From: Metabacillus_B sp050107715
GTDB taxonomy: Bacteria; Bacillota; Bacilli; Bacillales; Bacillaceae
NCBI RefSeq assembly: GCF_050107715.1
Contig: NZ_JBNILN010000004.1
Span: 124,001-188,000, forward strand
Reading direction: 5' to 3'
DNA: 64,000 nucleotides
Shown here piece after piece: positions 7,997 to 16,384 of the stretch (its first letter is position 1; every line of letters starts with the position of its first letter). The position numbers were made by a program, and so were the translations under genes. Under the pieces are notes generated by a model, which saw only the letters and a list, made by a program, of their open reading frames with translations, searched no databases and had not been told where the DNA came from.

Positions 7997-8596
7997 TTAT
8001 TCTTCGTCCCTGAATCTTTCAACAATTACCGGCTGAATCTGTTTATGCTCGAGGGCTGCTTCAACAGATGGAACGAGCATTTGCATTCTTGCTACCATGG
8101 AGTTAGGCTTTTTCTCTGGATGATCCTGGCCAAAGGGGATAAAAAAGACGTTTTTTGCTCCCATAAGCCTCATCAGGTTGACGCCGTTTAATCCTAGCGC
8201 ATCATTTGTTGAGATCCCGAGAAGGACCGGCTTATTGTTCCGCATCGTCGCTTTCGCTGCCATCAATACTGGAGACTCCGTCATCGCATTTGCAAGCTTG
8301 CTCATTGTGTTTCCGGTTAATGGGGCTATGACCATGCAATCGAGGGGAATTTTCGGTCCAAGCGGTTCGGCTTTAACGATTGTGTCAATTGCCTTGCTCC
8401 CTGTCGCTTCCTCAATTCTTGCAACCCAGTCTTCCCCGTCTCCAAAACGGGTAACTGTTGATCTTACCGTATTCGTTATAACCGGAAGCACATTCGCCCC
8501 TAGTTCAACCAGCTTTTGGATCTGAGGAAATACAGCATCGTACGTGCAGTGTGAGCCCGTTAATCCAAAGCCGATCGTTTTCCCTTTCACATTCAT
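7997..8596 (-). CDS. spoVFB: Dipicolinate synthase subunit B
   Basis: A 199-residue flavoprotein-like subunit (B. subtilis SpoVFB is 200). With SpoVFA it makes dipicolinic acid in the mother cell; DPA is then moved into the forespore to give dehydration and heat resistance. The sequence has the Gly-rich IGFGLTGSHCTYDA start and the TGNTMSKLANA segment typical of the flavoprotein fold. The ATG overlaps the spoVFA stop by 4 bp (ATGA) and has AAGGAG 8 nt upstream, so the two subunits are probably translationally coupled. Confidence 0.94.
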   Translation of the reverse strand: MNVKGKTIGFGLTGSHCTYDAVFPQIQKLVELGANVLPVITNTVRSTVTRFGDGEDWVARIEEATGSKAIDTIVKAEPLGPKIPLDCMVIAPLTGNTMSKLANAMTESPVLMAAKATMRNNKPVLLGISTNDALGLNGVNLMRLMGAKNVFFIPFGQDHPEKKPNSMVARMQMLVPSVEAALEHKQIQPVIVERFRDEE

Positions 8597-9495
8597 GTTG
8601 AGGACTCCTTCCGTTCTTTTAACTGCTCACCCAGCAGCTGGGTTAACACATTCGCAAGAATCTGGCCGGCTGTTTTAGGGGCTACAATACCAGGCAGACC
8701 TGGAGCCAGCATAGCCTTGATGCCGCGTTTTTCTGCAAACTTAAAGTCCGTTCCGCCCGGCTTGGAAGCTAAATCAACGACAAGCGCATGGGAAGGCAGT
8801 CCGGATAATACGGCAGGCGTCACTATCAGATGGGGAATGGTGTTAATGCAAATGTCCGACCCTGACACTTCGTCTGCAATCTGGTTCAGGTGGAAAGGAG
8901 TGAGCCCCATTTCTTCTATGCGGGCCAGATGCGAGGATTTCCTCGCTCCCACCTTAACCTTTGCACCAAGGCCGGCAAAGGTGCGCGCCACACTCATGCC
9001 AACCCGTCCAAGTCCCAGCACACTCACCTTTGATCCATGAATCGTAAAATCTGTATTCTGAATGACCATCATGATCGTGCCTTCTGCAGTCGGGATGGAA
9101 TTATAGATTGCTACATCATCTCTTTCAAATAGCTGAACATGCTTTCGCCCGGCAGATTGCAGGAGCTGGTCTAAAAAAGCGTTGCTGATCCCGGAATAGA
9201 CAACCGCTTTCTCAGGAGTTTGGCGAATCCAAGCATCTGTGAGTACAATTTCTTCATTAGAAAACACTGTATCGACAGTCCCATTCATTGTTGTCCCTGG
9301 TACGGGAAGAATAACAGCGTCAATCACAGAAAAGTCAATTTCATCCATTTTCGCTTTAGCTGCGCCAGCAAAACCATGATCAAGCTGATCAAAGCCAGCC
9401 ATCCAAATTTTCGCCCCGAGCTCCGTAAGTTTTCTTATGACTTCAAGCTGTCTTGCATCACCGCCGATGACAGCAATATTTAAGCCGGTTAACAT
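8593..9495 (-). CDS. spoVFA: Dipicolinate synthase subunit A
   Basis: A 300-residue subunit (B. subtilis 297) with a Rossmann dehydrogenase-like domain whose dinucleotide motif is VLGLGRVGMSVA at about 159-170. The preceding N-terminal domain starts NIAVIGGDARQLE. With SpoVFB it oxidises the dapA pathway intermediate to dipicolinate in the mother cell late in sporulation. AAGGTGA precedes the ATG. A sigma-K-like promoter lies about 105 bp upstream and the ylmC terminator seals off the previous unit, so this is probably the first gene of a sporulation transcript. Confidence 0.94.
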   Translation of the reverse strand: MLTGLNIAVIGGDARQLEVIRKLTELGAKIWMAGFDQLDHGFAGAAKAKMDEIDFSVIDAVILPVPGTTMNGTVDTVFSNEEIVLTDAWIRQTPEKAVVYSGISNAFLDQLLQSAGRKHVQLFERDDVAIYNSIPTAEGTIMMVIQNTDFTIHGSKVSVLGLGRVGMSVARTFAGLGAKVKVGARKSSHLARIEEMGLTPFHLNQIADEVSGSDICINTIPHLIVTPAVLSGLPSHALVVDLASKPGGTDFKFAEKRGIKAMLAPGLPGIVAPKTAGQILANVLTQLLGEQLKERKESST

Positions 9496-9599
9496 AAGGT
9501 CTTGTCACCTTCTTCATCTTGTTCTGGTGTTGATATTTTGCAGTTCCTGCAGAACCATGTAATGCGCCTGCTGATCATTTAATAAATTACTTGCGCTCA

Positions 9600-9627
9600 C
9601 AGTATATGAGAGGGATAGGGGCCGGGT
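9600..9627 (-). promoter_or_regulatory. Sigma-K-like promoter for spoVFA-spoVFB
   Basis: On the minus strand CATATACTG (9600-9608) resembles the -10 element of mother-cell promoters (CATANNNTA), and AC at 9626-9627 lies 17 bp upstream as the short -35 of sigma-K. This fits the known sigma-K control of spoVF in B. subtilis, but the match is inferred by eye. Confidence 0.45.
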
Positions 9628-9692
9628 GAATGTTTATGCTTATTTCAAAACACCTGGAGCATATTTTTGATTCAATTCAGCATAAAGGAGGC

Positions 9693-9723
9693 AAAAAAAA
9701 AAAGCGATGACAAGGTCATTCGC
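9693..9723 (-). terminator. Intrinsic terminator overlapping the end of ylmC
   Basis: AGCGA-A-TGAC pairs with GTCA-TCGCT around a CTT loop, with an 11-T run on the minus strand. The ylmC stop codon (9716-9718) lies inside the stem, so the last codons form half of the terminator. Confidence 0.85.
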
Positions 9724-9985
9724 TCGGGGCATTTAATTGGGCAATTTCAGAATCCGGAACATCCAGGATGATCATATCATTCCCGATTTTTTTTATATGC
9801 TGCCATGGGACTTTCACTTCTGCTCCCTGCTTGCGCATGCCAAACCATTTTTGGGAAGGGATCACCAGTGCTGTAATCTGTCCTGTTTGTTCATTAATCT
9901 CTAAATCCGTTTGCCCGAGAATGCCAAGCCTTTCTGCTCTTTTCACATCAACGATTTCTTTGCCGCTCATATCACTCAGTCTCAT
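9716..9985 (-). CDS. ymxH: YlmC/YmxH family PRC-barrel protein
   Basis: An 89-residue protein of the YlmC/YmxH sporulation-associated family. It is a single PRC-barrel-like beta domain (MRLSDMSGKEIVDV, then LGILGQTDLEI), with no signal peptide or membrane segment. Its biochemical role is not known to me. The start at 9985 has AAGGAG 8 nt upstream; GTG at 9994 and ATG at 9991 are poorer because the SD would abut them. In B. subtilis it occupies the same place between mlpA and spoVFA. It is flanked by terminators on both sides and is probably monocistronic. Confidence 0.86.
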   Translation of the reverse strand: MRLSDMSGKEIVDVKRAERLGILGQTDLEINEQTGQITALVIPSQKWFGMRKQGAEVKVPWQHIKKIGNDMIILDVPDSEIAQLNAPSE

Positions 9986-10084
9986 CGTCATCACTCCTTA
10001 CCCTATATGTATAATCCCGAGCTAAAGAAAATACCTCAGTGTGCATGATAATAATCAGGTTTTCTGTTTACATAATATAATTAT

Positions 10085-10119
10085 TAAAAACAAAAAACCG
10101 GACGCTTTATGCGTCCGGT
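10085..10119 (-). terminator. Intrinsic terminator of mlpA
   Basis: ACCGGACGC (10097-10105) pairs perfectly with GCGTCCGGT (10111-10119) around a 5-nt loop. On the minus strand the stem is followed by TTTTTTGTTTTT. It lies about 90 nt past the mlpA stop. Confidence 0.9.
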
Positions 10120-10210
10120 CTGAATAATAGGGGTCCTGAAGTCTAACCTTGCTTCAATATCCCAGGCTGCTGCCTGATCGAAAATGTAAGAATTGTCTTT
10201 CGCAGCTTGC

Positions 10211-11452
10211 TTATTTTTTTAGGCTTTCCGGCAAATCTCCGTCAGGGCTGATCAGCGAAAGAGAATATGGGCGGCTGAAAATATCCGTTGTCAGCCTGTT
10301 CACACTTTCTTCCGTTACTTCATTGATTTTCTCAATCATTTCGTCCAATGACCGGTGTCTTCCAAGCAAAAGTTCATTTTTGCCGTTCCGGCTCATCCTG
10401 CTGTTTGTGCTTTCAAGGCTCAGCATCAGATTCCCTTTAATCTGCTCTTTGCTGTTCATCAGCTCTTTTGCTGTAATCCCGTCTGCTTTTAATGTGCTTA
10501 AAGTTTCCTGGATGGTGTCGTATAATACATCCAGCTGGCTGCTTCCTGTGCCTCCGTATATCGTCAGCATGCCGCTGTCCGCGTAGGAAGAGTGGTACGA
10601 AAATACAGAATACGCCAAGCCTTTCTGCTCTCTGACGTCCTGGAATAAACGGCTGCTCATGCTGCCGCCGAGAACGTTGTTCATCACAATCAGGCTGTAA
10701 ACATCATCATGGCCGATTTCAAGACCTTCGTACCCAAGACAAAGGTGCGCCTGCTCTGTTTCTTTTTTCCGGGAAAGCTTTTGATTCATAAAAATGGGTT
10801 TCTCAAAAGCTTCCGGTTTATGAGGGGATTCATAAAATCCGAATTTCTCTTCAATTTCTGAAATAAATGATTCTGTGATATTTCCTGCAACAGAAATTAC
10901 AATGTTTTCAGGAATATAAAAACGGGACATGTATTCTCTCAGCGAGTCTCCGTTAAATGAAGAGAGCGTATCTTCCGTACCAAGAATCGGATAGCCGAGC
11001 GGATGGCTGCCATACGCTGCCTTGCTGAGCAAGTCATGAACCAAATCATCCGGTGTGTCTTCATACATTTTAATTTCTTCATAGACTACATTCTTTTCTT
11101 TTTTCAGCTCCTCTTCATCAAAAGCGGAGTTAAAAAACATATCAGATAATATATCAAGAGCCATTCCTGCGTGCTCGTCCAGCACTTTTGCGTAATAACA
11201 GGTGTACTCCTTGGAAGTAAACGCATTGACTTGTCCGCCGATGCTGTCAAACGCTTCGGCAATATCTCTGGCCGATCTCGTTTCTGTCCCTTTAAAGAAC
11301 ATATGCTCTAAAAAATGGGAAACCCCATTAATTTGAGGAGATTCACTTCTTGAACCCGTTCCTATCCAAACCCCTAATGCGACTGAGCGCACAGTGGGGA
11401 TATTTTCAAGTACAATTCTTACCCCGTTTTGGCATGTATACCGTTTAATCAA
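10211..11452 (-). CDS. mlpA: M16 family zinc peptidase
   Basis: A 413-residue insulinase/processing-peptidase-like metalloprotease (B. subtilis MlpA/YmxG is 409). The inverted zinc motif HFLEH is at 46-50, and the third ligand is expected in the Glu-rich EEELKKEKNVVYEEI segment about 75 residues on. The C-terminal half carries the usual inactive M16 domain with the R/Y-containing GLAYSVFSYHSSY segment. The B. subtilis homologue affects extracellular protease production; the substrate is unknown. The TTG start has AGGAGG 7 nt upstream. It lies 35 bp after ylxY and may share its transcript. Confidence 0.93.
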   Translation of the reverse strand: MIKRYTCQNGVRIVLENIPTVRSVALGVWIGTGSRSESPQINGVSHFLEHMFFKGTETRSARDIAEAFDSIGGQVNAFTSKEYTCYYAKVLDEHAGMALDILSDMFFNSAFDEEELKKEKNVVYEEIKMYEDTPDDLVHDLLSKAAYGSHPLGYPILGTEDTLSSFNGDSLREYMSRFYIPENIVISVAGNITESFISEIEEKFGFYESPHKPEAFEKPIFMNQKLSRKKETEQAHLCLGYEGLEIGHDDVYSLIVMNNVLGGSMSSRLFQDVREQKGLAYSVFSYHSSYADSGMLTIYGGTGSSQLDVLYDTIQETLSTLKADGITAKELMNSKEQIKGNLMLSLESTNSRMSRNGKNELLLGRHRSLDEMIEKINEVTEESVNRLTTDIFSRPYSLSLISPDGDLPESLKK

Positions 11453-11487
11453 TTTTATTCCTCCTATCTGCCTCTGATTCTCTGCAT

Positions 11488-12453
11488 CTAACGGCTTCCT
11501 TCAGACCTGGATTCATCCATGAGCATGGAGATTGTTCCGAGTGAAAGATCTTGCTCATTGATCCGGGATATTATCTGGTCAAGCGCTTCTGCTGAAGGCT
11601 TGGTCGGATGCATCAAAACAATAGCCCCGCGGTGCACTTTATTCATTACTCGCTGAATCAGCTGCTCTGGAGCAGGATTTTGCCAATCTATTGTATCAAC
11701 ACTCCATAAAACCGTCCTCATTCCCAAACTGGAAGCTACCTTCACGGTCTCATCCGAAAAGCTTCCGCTCGGCGGTGCAAACCAACGGACATTGCGGTCT
11801 GTGACCGCTTTAATCACTTCATTGGTCTGTTTCATCTGTATGGCTGCCCGTTCATTCGAGAGCTTTTTCATATCCGGATGAGTATAAGAATGGTTTCCGA
11901 TTTCATGTCCTGCTTCCGCAATCATTTTTGCAAGCTTGGGATTCTCTTTTGCCCATCTGCCTTCCAGGAAAAAAGTAGCCTTTGCATGATGTTTTTCAAG
12001 CACATCCAGCATCTTTGGCAAATACTCATTTCCCCATGCCACATTCACCGCCAAAGAAACCATTGGCTTTTCAGGGTTCCCCCTGTAAATAGGGGCTGGC
12101 GGCAGATCGGATAGATGCACCTTTGGTTTTGTTTCTCTGAAAACGAGAAGCTCCTTCTTGAACATGCCGATTTTGTTCATTTTTGTGCAGGATGCTTCAA
12201 GATCCACTTCCCGGCCATTGTATCCGGGTGTAGCCTTCCAGATTGTATGTACCTCAGCGTCTTTAGCCGGCACGCTGTATTCAATTGATTTCGTTTTTAT
12301 TTCCTCGCAAATCCCTCCGGCAGGTTTAACTGCTTCTACATCCGCCGATTTTAACTCCAGCACATAGGTAGATATATAAGAATTTTGCATCACTCCGGCG
12401 GTGATGATCATGAGCAAAATGGTCACAGCAAATTTCATTCTGATTCCTCGCAT
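11488..12453 (-). CDS. ylxY: YlxY, polysaccharide deacetylase-like protein, probably inactive
   Basis: A 321-residue membrane-anchored or secreted protein (N-terminal hydrophobic segment about 6-24) with a C-terminal NodB-fold domain. The catalytic TFDDG of active deacetylases is replaced by NVAWG (137-141); HSYTHPDM (188-195) keeps two metal-type His residues. The third and fifth motifs also diverge (APPSGSF, LMHPT). The B. subtilis YlxY sequence has the same replacement as I recall it, so loss of the metal-binding Asp is a family trait. A sporulation or cell-wall role is likely but unproven. The ATG at 12453 (GGGGG 8 nt upstream) and an ATG at 12438 (GAGG 7 nt upstream) are both plausible starts. 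Confidence 0.88.
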   Translation of the reverse strand: MRGIRMKFAVTILLMIITAGVMQNSYISTYVLELKSADVEAVKPAGGICEEIKTKSIEYSVPAKDAEVHTIWKATPGYNGREVDLEASCTKMNKIGMFKKELLVFRETKPKVHLSDLPPAPIYRGNPEKPMVSLAVNVAWGNEYLPKMLDVLEKHHAKATFFLEGRWAKENPKLAKMIAEAGHEIGNHSYTHPDMKKLSNERAAIQMKQTNEVIKAVTDRNVRWFAPPSGSFSDETVKVASSLGMRTVLWSVDTIDWQNPAPEQLIQRVMNKVHRGAIVLMHPTKPSAEALDQIISRINEQDLSLGTISMLMDESRSEGSR

Positions 12454-12587
12454 TTACCTTTCCCCCTTTTGTATCAAAATATGTAATAAGGGGACAAGGT
12501 AGAACGATGTCTTCAACGAATGCGGACAATCCTTGAAATCCTGCACCGGGTATCTGCTGATGCTCACTTTAAAAGGCTAAAGCGTGT

Positions 12588-12619
12588 AAAAAACAAAGAA
12601 GCCGGGTTGCCCTGGCTTC
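12588..12619 (-). terminator. Intrinsic terminator of pnp
   Basis: GAAGCC (12598-12603) pairs with GGCTTC (12614-12619), with an inner GGG/CCC part. On the minus strand TTTGTTTTTT follows. It lies 8 nt past the pnp stop codon. Confidence 0.8.
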
Positions 12620-12626
12620 AATGGTT

Positions 12627-14738
12627 TTACGAATTTTGTTCCTCTTTTTGCTCTTTGAGGACAGCTTTTCGCGAAAGATTGACTCGGCCCTGCTTGTCAA
12701 TTTCAGTGACCTTGACCATAATCTCATCTCCAATGGAAACCACGTCTTCTACTTTGCCGATTCGCTCTTCAGCGAGCTCGGAAATATGAACAAGCCCGTC
12801 TTTTCCACTGAATATTTCTACGAATGCACCGAATTTTTCAATGCGCTTAACTTTACCAAGGTACATTTGTCCAACTTCAACTTCGCGGACAAGATCCTCA
12901 ATAATGCTCTTCGCTTTTTGATTCATTGCCTCGTCAACAGATGAAATAAAGACTGTACCGTCTTGCTCAATATCAATTTTTACGCCAGTTTCTTCAATGA
13001 TTTTGTTGATTTGCTTTCCGCTTGGTCCAATTACGTCGCGGATTTTATCCGGATTGATCGACATCATCATAATTTTAGGAGCGTATGGGGACAGCTCGTT
13101 TCTAGGTTCGCTGATAGTAGCAAGCATAGAATCAAGAATTTCCATACGGCCGCGTTTCGCCTGAAGGAGTGCTTCTTCAAGAATTTCACGAGATAAACCT
13201 TCGATTTTAATATCCATTTGAAGAGCTGTTACACCTTTTGATGTACCCGCTACTTTAAAGTCCATGTCTCCAAGGTGATCTTCCATTCCTTGAATATCTG
13301 TCAGGACAGAGTAGTGTTCACCCGTTTTAACAAGTCCCATTGCAATTCCTGCTACAGGAGCTTTTATCGGAACACCTGCATCCATCATAGCGAGGGTGCT
13401 TGCACAAATACTGGCTTGGGAAGTTGAACCGTTGGATTCAAGAACTTCAGAAACAAGGCGGACTGTATAAGGGAAATCCTTTTCAGAAGGAATGATTGGT
13501 TCAAGTGCGCGTTCCCCCAGTGCTCCATGCCCAATTTCCCGGCGTCCAGGTCCTCTGAGCGGCCCTGTTTCTCCAACGGAGAAGGACGGGAAGTTATAAT
13601 GATGCATAAAGCGCTTGGATTCTTCGATTCCTAAACCATCCAGGATTTGAACATCACCAAGTGCCCCAAGCGTACAAATGCTGAGTGCCTGAGTTTGCCC
13701 CCGGGTAAACAGGCCGGAACCGTGCGTTCTCGAAAGCAGTCCTACACTAGAAGAAAGAGGACGGATCTCGTCCGGTTTCCGTCCATCAGGACGGATTTTT
13801 TCCTCGGTAATCAAACGGCGCACTTCACCCTTAACCATCTTGGAAAGAATTTCTTTGACCTGTTTAAGTGTCTCTTCATCCGCTTCCTGCTCTTCATAGC
13901 TTTCCATTACACGCTTTTTAACAGCTTGAATGGCATCTTCGCGCGCATGCTTCTCCTGAACCTGAATCGCCTGGTTCAAGTCTGCTCCAGCAGCGTTCCG
14001 GATATTTTGCTCTATTTCTTCATTAAGAGAGAAAAGTTTGATTTCAATCTTTTCTTTGGCAATTTGAGAGGCGATTTCTTCTTGAAATGCAATCAGGCGC
14101 TTAATTTCTTCGTGTCCGAACATGATTGCTTCAAGCATGGTTTCTTCAGGCACTTCGTCAGCTCCTGCTTCTACCATGTTGATGGCGTCTTTTGTTCCGG
14201 CTACTACGAGATTGATATCGCTCTTTTCCATCTGCTCGACCGTTGGATTTACAACAAATTCATTATTGATTCTTCCAACTGTAACACCGGCAATCGGGCC
14301 TTCGAACGGAATATCGGAAATCGTCAAAGCGAGGGAAGAACCAAACATTGCTGCCATCTCAGAAGAACAATTCTGATCCACACTCATCACGATGCTGATG
14401 ACTTGCACATCATTTCTGAATCCGTCAGCAAACAGCGGACGAATCGGACGGTCAATCAGCCGGCTGGCCAGGATTGCTTTTTCACTGGGTCTTCCTTCCC
14501 TTTTAATAAATCCTCCCGGGATTTTACCTACTGCATATAAACGCTCTTCATAGTTAACAGTCAGCGGAAAGAAATCGACCGCTTTCGGTTCCTTGGAAGC
14601 CGTTGCCGTGCTTAATACAGCTGTATCGCCGTAGCGAATCAGAACTGCCCCGTTTGCTTGCTTAGCCAGCTGGCCGGCTTCAACAGTCAGCGTTCTGCCT
14701 GCCCAATCAATGGAAAAGACATGCTTATCTTGACCCAT
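12627..14738 (-). CDS. pnp: Polynucleotide phosphorylase
   Basis: A 703-residue 3'-5' phosphorolytic exoribonuclease (B. subtilis PnpA is 705), the main 3' exonuclease in mRNA decay and a component of RNA degradation complexes. Two RNase PH domains flank a helical domain. The second carries the FPYTVRLVSEVLESNG and GDMDFKVAGT segments that hold active-site residues. A KH domain (about 553-612, IRDVIGPSGKQI) and an S1 domain (about 622-690, GKVKRIEKFGAFVEI) bind RNA. The C-terminus is short and Glu/Gln-rich. It lies downstream of rpsO, separated by a terminator, so it probably has its own promoter. Confidence 0.97.
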   Translation of the reverse strand: MGQDKHVFSIDWAGRTLTVEAGQLAKQANGAVLIRYGDTAVLSTATASKEPKAVDFFPLTVNYEERLYAVGKIPGGFIKREGRPSEKAILASRLIDRPIRPLFADGFRNDVQVISIVMSVDQNCSSEMAAMFGSSLALTISDIPFEGPIAGVTVGRINNEFVVNPTVEQMEKSDINLVVAGTKDAINMVEAGADEVPEETMLEAIMFGHEEIKRLIAFQEEIASQIAKEKIEIKLFSLNEEIEQNIRNAAGADLNQAIQVQEKHAREDAIQAVKKRVMESYEEQEADEETLKQVKEILSKMVKGEVRRLITEEKIRPDGRKPDEIRPLSSSVGLLSRTHGSGLFTRGQTQALSICTLGALGDVQILDGLGIEESKRFMHHYNFPSFSVGETGPLRGPGRREIGHGALGERALEPIIPSEKDFPYTVRLVSEVLESNGSTSQASICASTLAMMDAGVPIKAPVAGIAMGLVKTGEHYSVLTDIQGMEDHLGDMDFKVAGTSKGVTALQMDIKIEGLSREILEEALLQAKRGRMEILDSMLATISEPRNELSPYAPKIMMMSINPDKIRDVIGPSGKQINKIIEETGVKIDIEQDGTVFISSVDEAMNQKAKSIIEDLVREVEVGQMYLGKVKRIEKFGAFVEIFSGKDGLVHISELAEERIGKVEDVVSIGDEIMVKVTEIDKQGRVNLSRKAVLKEQKEEQNS

Positions 14739-14813
14739 AAATGCGTGTGCTCCTCTCTAACTCTTCATATGTAATAATGAACCATTATTTATTAGTATGG
14801 ACTAATTAATATG

Positions 14814-14842
14814 AACATATCAATGATACGTCTATATGTAAA
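14814..14842 (-). promoter_or_regulatory. Possible sigma-A promoter for pnp
   Basis: On the minus strand TTTACA (14837-14842) and TATGTT (14814-14819) are separated by 17 bp, about 75 bp upstream of the pnp start in an AT-rich stretch. The rest of the 256-bp rpsO-pnp gap holds the rpsO terminator and no gene. Confidence 0.4.
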
Positions 14843-14962
14843 TAGCTGTATTCAAAAAGAATCGGAAAGCGGCGCCTGCTAGAGACAGATTCCTCCGGCC
14901 CATGGCTGGACACCGTTTTTCCGAAGATCCTGTTATGTGGATCCTTTTCTTTCTTTTGCATT

Positions 14963-14990
14963 AAAAAAGCGGGAATGCTCCCGCTTTTTT
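14963..14990. terminator. Symmetrical intrinsic terminator of rpsO
   Basis: A perfect 12-bp stem (14963-14974 with 14979-14990) of six A/T pairs and a GC core around a 4-nt loop lies 4 nt after the rpsO stop codon. The flanking A and T runs make it able to act in either direction. Confidence 0.9.
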
Positions 14991-14994
14991 GAGA

Positions 14995-15264
14995 TTAACG
15001 GCGTAATCCCAGCTTCGTGATCAACTCGCGGTAACGAGTTACATCTTTATTACGCAGGTAAGTAAGCAAGTTACGGCGTTTACCTACCATTTTCAATAGA
15101 CCGCGACGTGAGTGGTGGTCTTTTTTGTGTGTGCGTAAGTGATCGTTCAATGTGTTAATCTGTTCAGTAAGGATAGCAATTTGGACCTCTGGAGATCCAG
15201 TATCCGTATCATGAGTTCTGTACTCATTGATCAGATCGTTTTTGCGTTCTTGAGTGATAGCCAT
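14995..15264 (-). CDS. rpsO: 30S ribosomal protein S15
   Basis: An 89-residue S15, the usual length, with the conserved helices MAITQERKNDLI, DTGSPEVQIAILT and KKDHHSRRGLL. It binds the central domain of 16S rRNA early in 30S assembly. The ATG at 15264 has AGGAGG 8 nt upstream. It has a good promoter and a structured leader of about 87 nt, consistent with the S15 autoregulation known in Bacillaceae, and a strong terminator. Confidence 0.97.
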   Translation of the reverse strand: MAITQERKNDLINEYRTHDTDTGSPEVQIAILTEQINTLNDHLRTHKKDHHSRRGLLKMVGKRRNLLTYLRNKDVTRYRELITKLGLRR

Positions 15265-15351
15265 CCTGTTCACCTCCTAATTTCTTATAATCCCCGATTA
15301 CCCAGCAAGCGTCGGTGACTCGACTTGCCACGCAATGGTTTTAAAGTTACA
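15265..15351 (-). ncRNA. Structured 5' leader of rpsO, candidate S15 autoregulatory element
   Basis: From the predicted start near 15351 the minus-strand leader can form GCAAG/CTTGC (15305-15309 with 15324-15328). This is continued by TCG/CGA around a 6-nt loop, with a 2-nt bulge. Bacillaceae rpsO leaders are known to bind S15. The exact motif was not matched to a covariance model, so the call rests on position and visible pairing. Confidence 0.45.
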
Positions 15352-15357
15352 AGCATA

Positions 15358-15386
15358 AGAATACTATGATTTAAGATAAAAAGCAA
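15358..15386 (-). promoter_or_regulatory. Sigma-A-type promoter for rpsO
   Basis: On the minus strand TTGCTT (15381-15386) and TATTCT (15358-15363) are separated by 17 bp. The site sits between the ribF stop and the rpsO leader. Confidence 0.6.
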
Positions 15387-15394
15387 GGGAATTG

Positions 15395-16336
15395 TCAGCA
15401 GGTTCGAAAATATTCTTCCGCTGCCTGCTTGTCTTTTGCAATTTGTTCGATTAATTCTTCAGCAGAATTAAATTTTTGCTCGCTTCTTATCCTATTATAC
15501 CAGTAAACTTCTGCATTTACCCCGTAGATTTCCCGATTAAAATCAAAGATGTGGACTTCGACACTCGGTTTCGGGGCCTTGTCTTTATGAAAAGTCGGCT
15601 TATAGCCAATATTGCATACCCCGTTATAGAGCTGCCCGCCAATTTTAACCGCTACAGCATACACGCCGGTCGGAGGGGAAATGTAATAATCGTGCAAGAG
15701 GATATTAGCGGTCGGGAACCCGATTGTCCTGCCTCTTTTATCCCCATGTATGACCGTCCCTCTGCCCGAGTATGGCCTTCCTAAAAGCATCGCGGCATAT
15801 TCAACATTTCCATTCCGGATCACTTCCCGGATAAGCGTGGAACTGATCTTCCGGTCAGAATGCTTCTGCTTAGGCACGGTTGTCTGGCTGAATTGCCCCC
15901 TTGAGTGAAATGGAAGGGTCTCCATTGTCCCTTTGCCAAGCTTTCCGTAGCTGAAATCAAAGCCAGCCACCACGTGCTGGACATGAAGGCCGATTATGTA
16001 TTCGTCCACGAATTCCTGCGGCTCTAATGCCGCAAACGCTTCTGTAAATTCCACAACAAACAGATAATCGGCCCCCAGCTTTTCAATCATCTCGATTTTA
16101 TCCTCAAGCGGAGTAATCGCCTCAGAAACCTTTTGTTTTCTGAGTACGACGGATGGATGCGGATGAAAGGTCATGACACCCCAGGAGATTCCCATTTCCG
16201 CAGCTGCATCGGCAGCTGTTTTCATCACAGCCTGATGCCCTTTATGTACTCCGTCAAAATAACCGAGAGCGAGCACCATCTTATTCAAATCTGCTTTCTT
16301 TAGCTGATGCGGATGCGAGATCTTATACGTTTGCAC
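15395..16336 (-). CDS. ribF: Bifunctional riboflavin kinase/FAD synthetase
   Basis: A 313-residue enzyme (ribC in B. subtilis, 316 residues) that makes FMN and then FAD. The N-terminal adenylyltransferase domain has ALGYFDGVHKGHQ and MTFHPHP. The C-terminal flavokinase domain has HGDKRGRTIGFPTANI and GVYAV. I chose the GTG at 16336 because it aligns with the B. subtilis N-terminus (protein starting QTYKISHPHQL after Met) and has AAGG 5 nt upstream; a GTG at 16348 is the alternative. It follows truB in the nusA-infB gene series. Confidence 0.95.
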   Translation of the reverse strand: MQTYKISHPHQLKKADLNKMVLALGYFDGVHKGHQAVMKTAADAAAEMGISWGVMTFHPHPSVVLRKQKVSEAITPLEDKIEMIEKLGADYLFVVEFTEAFAALEPQEFVDEYIIGLHVQHVVAGFDFSYGKLGKGTMETLPFHSRGQFSQTTVPKQKHSDRKISSTLIREVIRNGNVEYAAMLLGRPYSGRGTVIHGDKRGRTIGFPTANILLHDYYISPPTGVYAVAVKIGGQLYNGVCNIGYKPTFHKDKAPKPSVEVHIFDFNREIYGVNAEVYWYNRIRSEQKFNSAEELIEQIAKDKQAAEEYFRTC

Positions 16337-16384
16337 GAAATCCTTCACCTTTTCTTATAGCCGCCAGTAGCCGGCCGCGAATGA

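Noticed and set aside
13647..14540. Plus-strand ORF of 297 codons antisense to pnp
   Set aside because: It is the reverse of a strongly conserved gene, with no SD and a Cys/His/Phe-rich composition typical of antisense shadows.
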